Of a stretch of 64,000 nt of DNA, positions 33,057 to 41,845 are shown piece by piece. Both the position numbers and the translations under genes were made by a program. Below the pieces are notes generated by a model. The model saw nothing but the letters and a program-made list of their open reading frames with translations, made no database searches and was not told the DNA's origin. This DNA is from Blastocatellia bacterium (lineage in GTDB: Bacteria; Acidobacteriota; Blastocatellia; Chloracidobacteriales; Chloracidobacteriaceae): assembly GCA_019695185.1 (NCBI GenBank), contig JAIBAN010000014.1:1-64000 (forward strand), in the 5' to 3' direction. How positions within the stretch are numbered: position 1 is the stretch's first letter; every line of letters starts with the position of its first letter.

Positions 33057-33545
33057 ATGGAAAAGAACTCCTACCCTGTTACTCCAGCCGTTCGCTTTTT
33101 GCGGGAGAAAAAAGTCCTGTTTGCCCCACATCAATATGAGTATGTTGAACGTGGCGGCACCAAACATTCCGCTGAGTCGCTGGGAGTTTCTGAACATTCC
33201 GTCATCAAAACCCTGGTTTTGGAAACCGAGGCCAAAAAACCGCTGCTGGTACTCATGCACGGGGATGCCGAGGTTTCAACCAAGCAACTGGCCCGTTTGA
33301 TAGGGGCCAAGTCCGTGACGCCCTGCACCCCCGAAACAGCAACCAAACATACCGGTTATCTGGTGGGGGGAACCAGCCCGTTTGGGACCAGACAGTCACT
33401 CCCGGTGTACGCCGAAGCCACTATTTTTCAACTTGATCCAATTTATATCAATGGCGGGAAGCGCGGCTTTCTGGTTTCGCTGGCACCAGCGGAATTGAAA
33501 CGGGTGCTCCCCGTGACCGAAGTTTCCGTTGCCATCTACAACTAA
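33057..33545 (+). CDS. ybaK: YbaK/EbsC-type aminoacyl-tRNA deacylase
   Basis: 162-aa cytoplasmic protein that hydrolyses mischarged tRNA, typically Cys-tRNA(Pro). Family features are FLREKKVLFAPHQYEY at the N terminus, the lysine in SVIKTLVLE, AEVSTKQLARLIGAKSV, and GYLVGGTSPFGTRQSLPVY near the end. Length matches the family. An overlapping frame starting at 32806 is a shadow. The SDR gene follows 40 nt downstream. Confidence 0.9.
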   Translation: MEKNSYPVTPAVRFLREKKVLFAPHQYEYVERGGTKHSAESLGVSEHSVIKTLVLETEAKKPLLVLMHGDAEVSTKQLARLIGAKSVTPCTPETATKHTGYLVGGTSPFGTRQSLPVYAEATIFQLDPIYINGGKRGFLVSLAPAELKRVLPVTEVSVAIYN

Positions 33546-33585
33546 AATTTTTTTCAAACCACAGCACTGGAAGTATCGTCCAACA

Positions 33586-34359
33586 ATGAATCGTTTACGC
33601 AATAAAATTGCCGTCATCACCGGAGCAAGCGCCGGAATTGGAAAAGAAAGCGCTCTGGCGTTTGCAGCAGAAGGCACGCATCTGGCTTTGGGAGCCCGCC
33701 GTACCGACCGCCTGGAACACATCGCCCAGGAAATCAGGGAAACCTTTCAAGTTCGGGTTTTTACTCATTTTGTGGATGTCTGTCAGACCGAGAGCGTTGA
33801 GGCGTTTATCACCGCCGTCCGGCAGGAATTCAACCGGATTGACATCCTACTCAACAATTCCGGTCTGGCTTTGGGGGTTTCAACCGTAGCGGAAGGTCGG
33901 GACGAAGACTGGTCCACCATGCTTGACACCAATGTCATGGGGGTCTTGCGGGTGACCCGTCCGGTGGTACGGCTCATGATGGAACAACCTGAGGGCGGCC
34001 ACATCATCAACCTGGGCTCCCTGGCCGGACATGTGGCCTATCCCGGAGGAAGCGTCTATTGTGCTTCCAAACATGCCTTAAAAGCCATCACCGAAACCGT
34101 CCGACAGGAGGTCCACGGACTTCCGATTCGGGTCACCTCGATTGACCCAGGACTGGTTGAAACGGAATTCAGTGTGGTCCGGTTTGCCGGAAACAGTGAC
34201 CGGGCCGCCAAGGTGTATGAAGGAATGAACCCGTTGACGGGCCGCGATATTGCCGAGTGCATTGTGTTTGCTGCCTCACGTCCGCCCCATGTCAACATTG
34301 ACAAGATTCTAATCAACCCGACCGATCAGGCGGTGTTGAAAGTACATCGGCGCACCTAA
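33586..34359 (+). CDS. SDR-family NAD(P)-dependent oxidoreductase (YdfG-like)
   Basis: 257-aa classical short-chain dehydrogenase. The coenzyme motif is TGASAGIG near residue 12, the NNSG motif follows about residue 88, and the active site has YCASKHAL (YxxxK) with the upstream serine in NLGSLAG. The order of blocks and the C-terminal MNPLTGRDIAECIVFAASRPPHVNIDKILINPTDQA resemble YdfG-type 3-hydroxy acid dehydrogenases. ATG 33586 was chosen since the SDR fold begins five residues later. Substrate unproven. Confidence 0.9.
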   Translation: MNRLRNKIAVITGASAGIGKESALAFAAEGTHLALGARRTDRLEHIAQEIRETFQVRVFTHFVDVCQTESVEAFITAVRQEFNRIDILLNNSGLALGVSTVAEGRDEDWSTMLDTNVMGVLRVTRPVVRLMMEQPEGGHIINLGSLAGHVAYPGGSVYCASKHALKAITETVRQEVHGLPIRVTSIDPGLVETEFSVVRFAGNSDRAAKVYEGMNPLTGRDIAECIVFAASRPPHVNIDKILINPTDQAVLKVHRRT

Positions 34360-34465
34360 CCAGTTTTGCCTTTTGGATTTTGTGTTTTGAGTTGGTCACC
34401 ATAAGGTGTTTTTCACTTATCGGTATTTTCTCAAAACCTCAATTTTCCATAGCTTTGCAAGCTAC

Positions 34466-34494
34466 TTGCTTAGAAAATACTTTAGCACTATACT
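34466..34494 (+). promoter_or_regulatory. Candidate promoter of the subtilisin-like protease gene
   Basis: TTGCTT (34466-34471), a 17-nt spacer and TATACT (34489-34494) fit sigma70. A small palindrome GCAAG-CTA-CTTGC (34457-34469) overlaps the -35 box and might be an operator. The start codon is 88 nt further on. Confidence 0.45.
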
Positions 34495-34581
34495 GCGACC
34501 CTCTGCACAAAACCTGCCAGGTCGCAACACATCCATTCATTCCAGGCGGTCTCGTTTTCAGTTCAACGAGGTATCTCTTCC

Positions 34582-37500
34582 ATGCATTCATTTGGCCGTT
34601 TTCCGTTCTTTCTGCCAGCCCGTACTGGCCGTCGCCCACTGTTAGCACTGATTTGCTTTTCCCTCCTGCTGATTGGCGTCTGGGCAATCACATCCGAACG
34701 TTCGGCACGAGCCGCGTTACACCCGCGTGCGCCCCAAAGTGACGGGTCTGGATTCCCGGCCTGGACAGGTTCCAATCAGAGTGCCCCGGAGTTTGTGCCG
34801 GGTCGCCTATTGGTTCGGGTGGCTCAGCCGGCGGCAAGTACTGAACTGCGCCTCGCCACCAAATTTCAGGGTCAGCAGGTGGACCGGATTCGGCAGGCAC
34901 TCGCCGAGTTAAAGTCCGGAACGGTACAGGTTCGGCCACTCTACCAGGACCTGGCTCGCCAACTGGAAAATGGAATGACCCTGGAAAGCATCAGCCAGCA
35001 GGAATCTGCCGCATTTCCCATTCAGGCTGCCCGTACTTCCAGCCTGCCTCCCGCCAGACAGGTGGAAACGCTGGCGGTGTTGGCATCCACCTACCTCGTC
35101 ACCGTCAATCCCGAAGCCAGCATTACCGAGCTTTGCACCCGGATTAACACGAGCGGGCGCGGATTAACCGCTGAACCTGACTGGAAGGCCTACACGTTTG
35201 CCGATCTTCCCAACGACCCTTTTTTGTCAACCCAGGGAACCTGGAAACAGCCTTACCAGGATATGTGGGGCCTCAAAGCCATCAACACTCCTGAAGCCTG
35301 GAACACCACCACCGGCAAAAATACGGTCATCGCCATTGTTGACACCGGCATTGACTATACCCACCCGGATTTAACCGCCAATCTTTGGAAAAATCCCAAA
35401 GAAATTCCCAATAACGGCGTGGATGATGACGGGAACGGTTTTGTTGATGACACGATGGGATGGGATTTTGCCGGGCGTTCCTTTGAAGACCCCAACGACA
35501 GTGATGCGGACCCGCGGGATGGAGTGGGTCACGGCACCCATGTGGCCGGCATCGCCGGGGCGGTCGGCAACAACAAGCTGGGAGTGATCGGAGTTGCCTA
35601 TCAGGCAAAGCTCATGGCGGTCAAAGTGTTTCCCGACGAATCAAGCTTTACCCCCACTTCCGATATTATTGCAGGAATTGAATACGCAGCCAAAAACGGA
35701 GCCGATGTCATCAACCTCTCACTTGGTTCCAACCGGTCGCAGGCAATGTCCGACGTTATTAACTTCGCTGACTCACGGGGCTGCGTGGTGGTTGCATCCG
35801 CCGGGAATTCCAATACCACAACCGAAGGGGTCACTCCGGCAGAACTCAGTACCGTCCTCACCGTGGGGGCCATTGCCCCGAATCTGGAGCGGTCTTACTT
35901 TTCCAATTACGGCCCCAAACTGGATGTGGTGGCCCCCGGCAGCGATGTGTTGTCCTGTTTGGCATCAAACAGTATTTTTGCAATTACCCCCCAGGCCCAA
36001 AGCAAAATTGTCACGGCGGCGGATGGAACCAAATATTTACGGTTGGACGGAACCAGCATGGCCAGCCCGCATGTGTCGGGGGTGGTTGCCCTGGTTCGTT
36101 CCAAATTCCCCTTTTACTCAAATGAACAAATCCGGCAGGTCCTGAAAGTGGGGACCGAGCAGTATTCCATTGACCTCACCAATCGTTTCACCGACCAAAC
36201 CGGATATGGCCGCATCAATGCTGATTTAGCCGTTCGGCAATCGGAACGCGGCCAGCCTTTAATTGTCCGGATTACTTCGCCCCTGCCGTATCTTCAGCTT
36301 TTCAACACGCAAAAACTTTCGATCTCAGGCACCGTTATGGGATCGGACCTGGTTTCCTACAGCCTCTTTGTCGGAGAAGGTGCCAGCCCCAAAAGCTGGA
36401 CCCAGATTTCCACCGGAACTGCCAGCGCCGCCAATCGGGAATTAGGGGCCTGGACCCTGCCTGCCGGAGTTGAAGACGGCGTGTATACCATTCGGCTGGC
36501 AGCAACCAATCGGTCAGGCAACATTTACCTCGATCAGGCCCCGGTTTTGGTCATCACCGACAAGGACCTGGCTGCCGGTTGGCCGATTTCCTTCGGCGGG
36601 GCGACCCTGGGCAGTCCGGCGGTGGCAGACCTGGATGGCGATGGAAAAATGGAAGTCGTGGTAGCTGGTCAGAGTACGTTTGAAGATGGCCGAATCTTTA
36701 TTTTCAAAGCGGATGGAACCCCGTACAGTTCCGCCTGGCCGAAGCCAGTCAATGTTTTGGTCCAGAGTTCTCCGGCCCTGGGCGACCTTGACGGGGATGG
36801 GAAACTTGACATTGTTGTCCTGGGTTTCCAACCAGGACCTATGGTTTATGCCTATCGGGCCACCGGTGAACGGATTTCCGGATTTCCGGTCAAGCTCAAC
36901 AACTTCATTACCGTCAGCCCTTTCCCTTTAACCACACCCACCATCGCAGATATTGACCGAGACGGACGTCCGGAAGTGCTGGTTATGGGGGGCGGGTTCA
37001 CTATTCAGGATCCGCCGCAGTTGGTTGCCCTCACAGGCAATGGACAACTCAAGTGGGCAGCCCCCCTACCTCCAATTCCACTTTACAAATCGAACGAAGT
37101 CATTGGGTTGGGAGGCTGTACCCCAATGGTGGGCGACATCACCGGCGACAGTGCTCCGGAAATACTGACCGCCTATACGATTCAGCAAACCAATACCGCT
37201 TCTTACTTTACAACGTATTTTGCTTTCGACAACCGGGGGAATTTATTGCCTGGATGGCCGGTCACCGTTGGTCCGAATGACTCGGAAAATGGGTTAAGCG
37301 GAACGGGAGCGCTGGCCGACCTGGATGGCGACGGGAAATCGGAATTGATTGTGTCACGGGATCCTAAGGGAGACGCTCTCAATCCACAGATTTTCGCCTT
37401 CAAAGGAAACGGCAAGCCGTTGGCTGGCTGGCCCCAAACCACTACCAGTCAAGCACACGTCGTGGCTCCCCCCGCCGTAGGGGATTTGGATGGAGATGGC

Positions 37501-37950
37501 AAACCCGAGGTGGTGTTCCGAACCTCTCAGCAAATCCTGGCTTATCATGCGAATGGAACGCTCGTGAACGGATTTCCGGCTGTGGCCGCTTCCATCTACT
37601 CGTATTCACCACCGGTCATCGGTGATGTGGATGGAGATGCCAAGCCTGAGATTTTGTTTACCGGCTCCAGCCTCACCCCGTTTTCTGACAATTTTTATTT
37701 CCTGTATGCCTTTCACGCGGACGGCAAACCCTTGACGGACTGGCCGAAACGGATTCTGGCTCCGGTCAACGCATTTTTTATCTGGTCCAGTTTTTCCCTT
37801 TGTGACCTGGATGGCGATGGCAAAGTCGAAGCTGTCTTTCCTGCCCTTGAGAAAATCTATACCTATAAATTTTCCGGGCCATACAGAAAAGAAAACATTC
37901 CCTGGGGAACCTACCAACAAAACAATCAGCGGACCGGGGCCCTGAAATAG
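34582..37950 (+). CDS. Secreted subtilisin-like (S8) protease with FG-GAP/VCBS repeats
   Basis: 1122-aa exported serine protease. Signal peptide (RPLLALICFSLLLIGVWAI), then a prodomain-like stretch to about residue 215. The S8 domain has Asp254 (IAIVDTGIDYTHPDL), His317 (GHGTHVAGIAG) and Ser492 (GTSMASPHVSG). After a small beta domain, at least six FG-GAP-like repeats with calcium loops of the type LDGDGKMEV, LDGDGKLDI, IDRDGRPEV, LDGDGKSEL, LDGDGKPEV, VDGDAKPEI form a probable beta-propeller up to the C terminus. It probably digests extracellular protein, with the propeller binding substrate or surface. GAGG lies 9 nt before the ATG. Confidence 0.93.
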   Translation: MHSFGRFPFFLPARTGRRPLLALICFSLLLIGVWAITSERSARAALHPRAPQSDGSGFPAWTGSNQSAPEFVPGRLLVRVAQPAASTELRLATKFQGQQVDRIRQALAELKSGTVQVRPLYQDLARQLENGMTLESISQQESAAFPIQAARTSSLPPARQVETLAVLASTYLVTVNPEASITELCTRINTSGRGLTAEPDWKAYTFADLPNDPFLSTQGTWKQPYQDMWGLKAINTPEAWNTTTGKNTVIAIVDTGIDYTHPDLTANLWKNPKEIPNNGVDDDGNGFVDDTMGWDFAGRSFEDPNDSDADPRDGVGHGTHVAGIAGAVGNNKLGVIGVAYQAKLMAVKVFPDESSFTPTSDIIAGIEYAAKNGADVINLSLGSNRSQAMSDVINFADSRGCVVVASAGNSNTTTEGVTPAELSTVLTVGAIAPNLERSYFSNYGPKLDVVAPGSDVLSCLASNSIFAITPQAQSKIVTAADGTKYLRLDGTSMASPHVSGVVALVRSKFPFYSNEQIRQVLKVGTEQYSIDLTNRFTDQTGYGRINADLAVRQSERGQPLIVRITSPLPYLQLFNTQKLSISGTVMGSDLVSYSLFVGEGASPKSWTQISTGTASAANRELGAWTLPAGVEDGVYTIRLAATNRSGNIYLDQAPVLVITDKDLAAGWPISFGGATLGSPAVADLDGDGKMEVVVAGQSTFEDGRIFIFKADGTPYSSAWPKPVNVLVQSSPALGDLDGDGKLDIVVLGFQPGPMVYAYRATGERISGFPVKLNNFITVSPFPLTTPTIADIDRDGRPEVLVMGGGFTIQDPPQLVALTGNGQLKWAAPLPPIPLYKSNEVIGLGGCTPMVGDITGDSAPEILTAYTIQQTNTASYFTTYFAFDNRGNLLPGWPVTVGPNDSENGLSGTGALADLDGDGKSELIVSRDPKGDALNPQIFAFKGNGKPLAGWPQTTTSQAHVVAPPAVGDLDGDGKPEVVFRTSQQILAYHANGTLVNGFPAVAASIYSYSPPVIGDVDGDAKPEILFTGSSLTPFSDNFYFLYAFHADGKPLTDWPKRILAPVNAFFIWSSFSLCDLDGDGKVEAVFPALEKIYTYKFSGPYRKENIPWGTYQQNNQRTGALK

Positions 37951-37956
37951 CTTAAT

Positions 37957-38090
37957 TTTTGAGTTTTGAGTTTTGAGTTTTGAGTTGAAGAAGATTTGAG
38001 GAAAAAGCTGCTTTAGGTTTTTGAGCTTTTTCCACTCAAAATTCAAAACCCAAAACCCAAAACCCAAAACTCAAAACTCAAAACTCAAAA
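37957..38090. repeat. 134-bp hairpin of heptamers with nested inverted repeat
   Basis: Four perfect TTTTGAG units (37957-37984) and eight CTCAAAA/CCCAAAA/TTCAAAA units (38035-38090) form the outer arms. Inside lies a perfect 10-bp inverted repeat GGAAAAAGCT / AGCTTTTTCC (38000-38009 and 38024-38033). The element fills the spacer between the S8 and S53 genes. Confidence 0.85.
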
Positions 38091-38106
38091 TCGAACTGGA
38101 CGCATT

Positions 38107-40941
38107 ATGTTCATCCTGAGACGTTTACTGATACTTTGTGGTGCCCTGTTATTTCTTTCCTGGCAGGGTTTCGGCGGTGAGAAACCGGAAACAGCACTTA
38201 CCTTTACGGTGCAATTAAAATTTAGGGATGAAGCCGGGTTGCGGGCTTTGGTGGCTGACCGCAACAACCCGCAATCACCAAATTATCACCGCTGGTTGAC
38301 AGAACAGGAGTTCGAAAGGCGCTTCGCACCGGCTGAGGCTTCACGGTCGCAGGTTGAATCATGGTTGACCAAACAGGGGTTTGAAATTGTCAACCGTCAT
38401 AATCATGGAAGGCTGCTGGTTTGTCGTACCTCACAAACCAATCTCAAGCGCAATCTCAGGCAGGACGGAACACAGGGCAGCAGCTTCAATACGACAGCCA
38501 TTTCCGCTGCGGTTCCGGTTGGGCTGCCCCAGGAACTGACCAGTTTGGTGGCCGCAGTTGAGGGGCTGGAACCATTGTCGCGTGCGTCCGGTACGCAAAA
38601 GGTACCAGCAGGCAGCCTGCAAAAGACGCTCGACCCCAAACTTGGAAGTTGTTCGTTTGAGGATTTGATCTATCCGCAGGATTTCCTCAAACTTTATGGG
38701 TTTACTGATGCCCATGCCTCCGGCCTGACCGGCAGGGGGCAAAAAATCGGCGTCATTATTCCGGGGGCTTTTTCTTCCTCCGACTATGACATGTTCAGAG
38801 CCTCCTATAACCTCCCGCAGAGTCCGGTTGAGCAAGTCAATCTACCCGGAACCTCTGTTTCCACTGTCTTTCCCGACCCGATGGGGGGACTTGAATACCT
38901 TTCCGTTGCGGCTCCGGGAGCCATCCTCAAAGTTTTACAGGTTCCTGCCGACGGGTTTGGCACCATCTCAGGTACAAACTTTGTGACCGCCATGGCATTT
39001 GCCGCCGACAACTTCAAAGACTGTAATGTGTTGTTCGGAGATTTCGGCCAATGTGAAAGCACGCTCACGTCCGCCACGTTTACCACGGTGGAAAATCTTT
39101 TACTTCAATCCGCCGCCCAGGGTAAAACCTGGGTTTTTCCCACGGGCGAGCGCGGAGTGGATGCCTGTCAAAGTGGCCGGGCCGCTGTCTTATACCCGGC
39201 CTCAAGCCCTTTGGTGACGGCAGTTGGTGGAACCGACCTGATTGTCACCCGTGATTCCGACTCCCGCATTACGGGGTATATTGGGGAAACAGCCTGGAAC
39301 AATTCCGAGGGTTCAGGCGGAGGAGGTGCCAGCACCGCCTTTGCAATGCCGGAATACCAGAAAAAGCTTGACTTGAATTTGGGGGTCAAACGGCTGGTTC
39401 CGGATGTTTCAATGCATGCAGCCGGCAATCTGGTGATTGTGTATAACAACACCAAAACCTGCTTTACCGGAACCAGTGTGCCGACGGCTGCCTGGGCCGG
39501 ACTGTTCTCACTGATTAACCAATCTGTGGGAGGCGAAGGACTGGGTCAGGCCAATGTTGCGCTCTATACCCTGGGAACCAACCAAACCAGCGAAACCGGC
39601 CCCACGATATTTAATGATGTCCTGACTGGGAACAACTTTGTGAACAACATCAGCGGCAACATCACCGGTCCAGGCTATGATGCAGTCACGGGTTGGGGCT
39701 CCGGCAGAGTGGTTCCGCTCATCCAGAATTTTCTTTCGGGCCTCCCCCGGCCAGGGGTTAATCTGACCGCCACCAGTGTGGATTTTGGAACGCTTGGCGT
39801 GGGCAAGAAAAGTGACAAAAAAACGATCACCATTCAAAGTGTCGGCAATCTGGCGCTGCAAGTCCGTTCCTTGAAATTGGATGCCGCAGCCTTGGCTGCC
39901 GGGTTTGCAATTGAACCCTGCCCTGACACAGTTGCCTGTGCCCCGCCTTTTTCCATTGAGCCGCGCGAGTCGGCAGACATTCAGGTAAGCTGGACTCCGA
40001 CCAAAGCGGAAGTCCAAACCGGCACATTGACCATTACCACCAATGCTCCCGGACGAAGTGACCTAACCGTTCCCTTGACCGGTAAAGGTTCTGATGACGC
40101 GATTCCGCCACGTGTCACCGTCCTTTCCCAGTTCGGCAATAATTCGTTTTCCCCCGGTGAAAAAGTCATGATCAAGTGGTCGTCTTCGGATGACCGTGGA
40201 GTTGTCAGCCATACTATCGAGTTTTCGCGCAACAACGGCGGGACCTATGACACCGTAATTGCCACGGGAATCTCTGGCCAGGCGACGTTCTATGAATGGG
40301 TGATTCCGGATTCAATTGCCACCAACCAAGGCAAAATACGGGTTGCAGCCTTGGATGAGGCCCGTAACATTGGTTCTGATACCTCCAGCGGAATCATTTC
40401 CATTCTGGATAAAACCCCTCCTTCAGTTACGTTTTTACCGCTGCCCTTCGAATCGTTCCAAATCGGAGAAACCGTCACCTTTACCTGGAGTGCATCGGAC
40501 AGTTCCGGTATTGCCGCACAGGAACTTGCCTTGAAAGCCGGAACCAATGTGATCACCATTGCGACCCTTGATAGCGTCCAACGCAGTTTTACCTGGGACA
40601 CCTCCCAAATTGATGCTGGACCCAATCTCCAACTGGTTCTGACAGTGCGTGACTCGGCTGGAAATGCAGCCGTGGCCAATAGCGCGTCCTTCGCGGCCCG
40701 GCCCAAACTGGCCCAGATTGTAACCGCTGCCAAATCGGCGACTCTGACCGGACTTGGATTCCGCAAAGATGTAACCAACGTGCTGGTGAATGGACTGGCT
40801 CTGGACCGAAATGTCATTACCGTGGATTCAGCCACCTCAATTACCCTGAAAGGGAAACCCAAGAAACTGCGGATTACCCCCGGAAGCAGTATTTCAGTTC
40901 AGGTCAACGGGGTTGAATCAAACGAGATCACGTTTCGTTGA
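38107..40941 (+). CDS. Sedolisin-like (S53) secreted protein, active site apparently degenerate
   Basis: 944 aa with signal peptide (LLILCGALLFLSWQGFGG), a pro-kumamolisin activation domain (LTFTVQLKFRDEAGLRALV, NYHRWLTEQEFERRF), the sedolisin domain, an Abnormal-spindle-like beta domain (VDFGTLGVGKKSDKKTI) and Ig-like repeats. The catalytic serine is kept (Ser457 in GTSVPTAAWAG) and so is the calcium-site region (GYDAVTGWGSG). By my alignment to the E..LD.....APGA block the catalytic Glu/Asp are Asp257 and Gly261. The oxyanion aspartate of the usual GDSG is glutamate (TGERG). It may be a non-catalytic homologue. The DUF2064 gene starts 5 nt after its stop. Confidence 0.8.
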   Translation: MFILRRLLILCGALLFLSWQGFGGEKPETALTFTVQLKFRDEAGLRALVADRNNPQSPNYHRWLTEQEFERRFAPAEASRSQVESWLTKQGFEIVNRHNHGRLLVCRTSQTNLKRNLRQDGTQGSSFNTTAISAAVPVGLPQELTSLVAAVEGLEPLSRASGTQKVPAGSLQKTLDPKLGSCSFEDLIYPQDFLKLYGFTDAHASGLTGRGQKIGVIIPGAFSSSDYDMFRASYNLPQSPVEQVNLPGTSVSTVFPDPMGGLEYLSVAAPGAILKVLQVPADGFGTISGTNFVTAMAFAADNFKDCNVLFGDFGQCESTLTSATFTTVENLLLQSAAQGKTWVFPTGERGVDACQSGRAAVLYPASSPLVTAVGGTDLIVTRDSDSRITGYIGETAWNNSEGSGGGGASTAFAMPEYQKKLDLNLGVKRLVPDVSMHAAGNLVIVYNNTKTCFTGTSVPTAAWAGLFSLINQSVGGEGLGQANVALYTLGTNQTSETGPTIFNDVLTGNNFVNNISGNITGPGYDAVTGWGSGRVVPLIQNFLSGLPRPGVNLTATSVDFGTLGVGKKSDKKTITIQSVGNLALQVRSLKLDAAALAAGFAIEPCPDTVACAPPFSIEPRESADIQVSWTPTKAEVQTGTLTITTNAPGRSDLTVPLTGKGSDDAIPPRVTVLSQFGNNSFSPGEKVMIKWSSSDDRGVVSHTIEFSRNNGGTYDTVIATGISGQATFYEWVIPDSIATNQGKIRVAALDEARNIGSDTSSGIISILDKTPPSVTFLPLPFESFQIGETVTFTWSASDSSGIAAQELALKAGTNVITIATLDSVQRSFTWDTSQIDAGPNLQLVLTVRDSAGNAAVANSASFAARPKLAQIVTAAKSATLTGLGFRKDVTNVLVNGLALDRNVITVDSATSITLKGKPKKLRITPGSSISVQVNGVESNEITFR

Positions 40942-40946
40942 AAGCC

Positions 40947-41723
40947 ATGAACGAAACCACTCAATTGCTTCTGTTTACCCGCAGCCCGTTTGAGTCCGGA
41001 ATTAAAACCCGGTTGGCGGAATGTTGCAGTGAGGCAGACCGAAAGGGTCTCTTGCATGCCTTTGTCTGGGACACGCTGGAATCCCTGCGGAACTCGCAAC
41101 TCACGGACGACCATGCCATCCGGGTACTGACTGCATCCAACTGGCAACCAGACCCGCCCAGTGAACCATCGTCATTCCCCTTGCCAAGCTGGTTGGGACC
41201 GGCAGCTCTGAAGCTTCAGGCAGATGGGAACCTGGGGGAACGCCAAGTGGCAGGCATTCTGACAGCAGTACAAGACGGCTTCAGCCGAATCATCATCGTA
41301 GGCAGCGATAGCCCGACACTTAGCCCGCGCCACCTGCACCTTGCAGCCGAACGGTTGGCCCAGGCGGAACTGGTGGTCGGGCCGGCTGATGATGGAGGCT
41401 ATTACCTCTTGGGGTTGAATCTCCGGCGCATCCAAGCCGGCGAGGGCGATCCGGAAACAAATCTCCGGCATTTATTTTTACACATCCACTGGAGCACCGA
41501 TACGGTCTGCCAGAAACTGACTGCCAATGCCCAGGTGCTGGGTTGGCAGGCGCGGTTTCTGCCGGAACTGTATGATGTTGACACCTGCCGGGATTTGCAG
41601 CGACTGGCGCAGGACCTTCGGATTGCCCCTGGTACAGCCCCTCAAACAGCAGCCTTTTTGGAAAACCTGAGAGGCCCAAAGAAAGTACCGACAGCCCCCC
41701 GTCGCTTCAACCGGTGTCACTAA
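40947..41723 (+). CDS. DUF2064 (TIGR04282-like) glycosyltransferase
   Basis: 258-aa nucleotidyl/glycosyltransferase-fold protein. Signature blocks are LLLFTRSPFESGIKTRLAEC at the N terminus, IIIVGSDSPTLSPRHL, and LVVGPADDGGYYLLGL. Members often sit in arsenosugar gene sets or beside radical SAM genes; here a radical SAM gene lies 1.5 kb downstream, but it is not obviously ArsS. The ATG at 40947 is preferred to an overlapping TTG. The 5-nt gap to the previous stop implies co-transcription with the S53-like gene. Confidence 0.83.
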   Translation: MNETTQLLLFTRSPFESGIKTRLAECCSEADRKGLLHAFVWDTLESLRNSQLTDDHAIRVLTASNWQPDPPSEPSSFPLPSWLGPAALKLQADGNLGERQVAGILTAVQDGFSRIIIVGSDSPTLSPRHLHLAAERLAQAELVVGPADDGGYYLLGLNLRRIQAGEGDPETNLRHLFLHIHWSTDTVCQKLTANAQVLGWQARFLPELYDVDTCRDLQRLAQDLRIAPGTAPQTAAFLENLRGPKKVPTAPRRFNRCH

Positions 41724-41757
41724 GCGGCTGCAATTTTCCCCACTCGCCTACAAAAGA

Positions 41758-41786
41758 TTGACAGTCTGTCAGTTCCGCGCTATTGA
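41758..41786 (+). promoter_or_regulatory. Candidate promoter with overlapping palindrome
   Basis: A perfect TTGACA (41758-41763), a 17-nt spacer and TATTGA (41781-41786) precede the ATP-grasp gene. TGACAG-T-CTGTCA (41759-41771) is a palindrome covering the -35 box, a likely operator. Confidence 0.5.
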
Positions 41787-41845
41787 CAACCAACCTCAGC
41801 TTTTCAATTCACCCTACTACGATTCAGACCACACAGGAGCCGGCA

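Noticed and set aside
32806-33300. 164-codon plus-strand frame starting in the REP-like region
   Set aside because: Overlaps the YbaK-type gene in another frame and is driven by repeats at its start.
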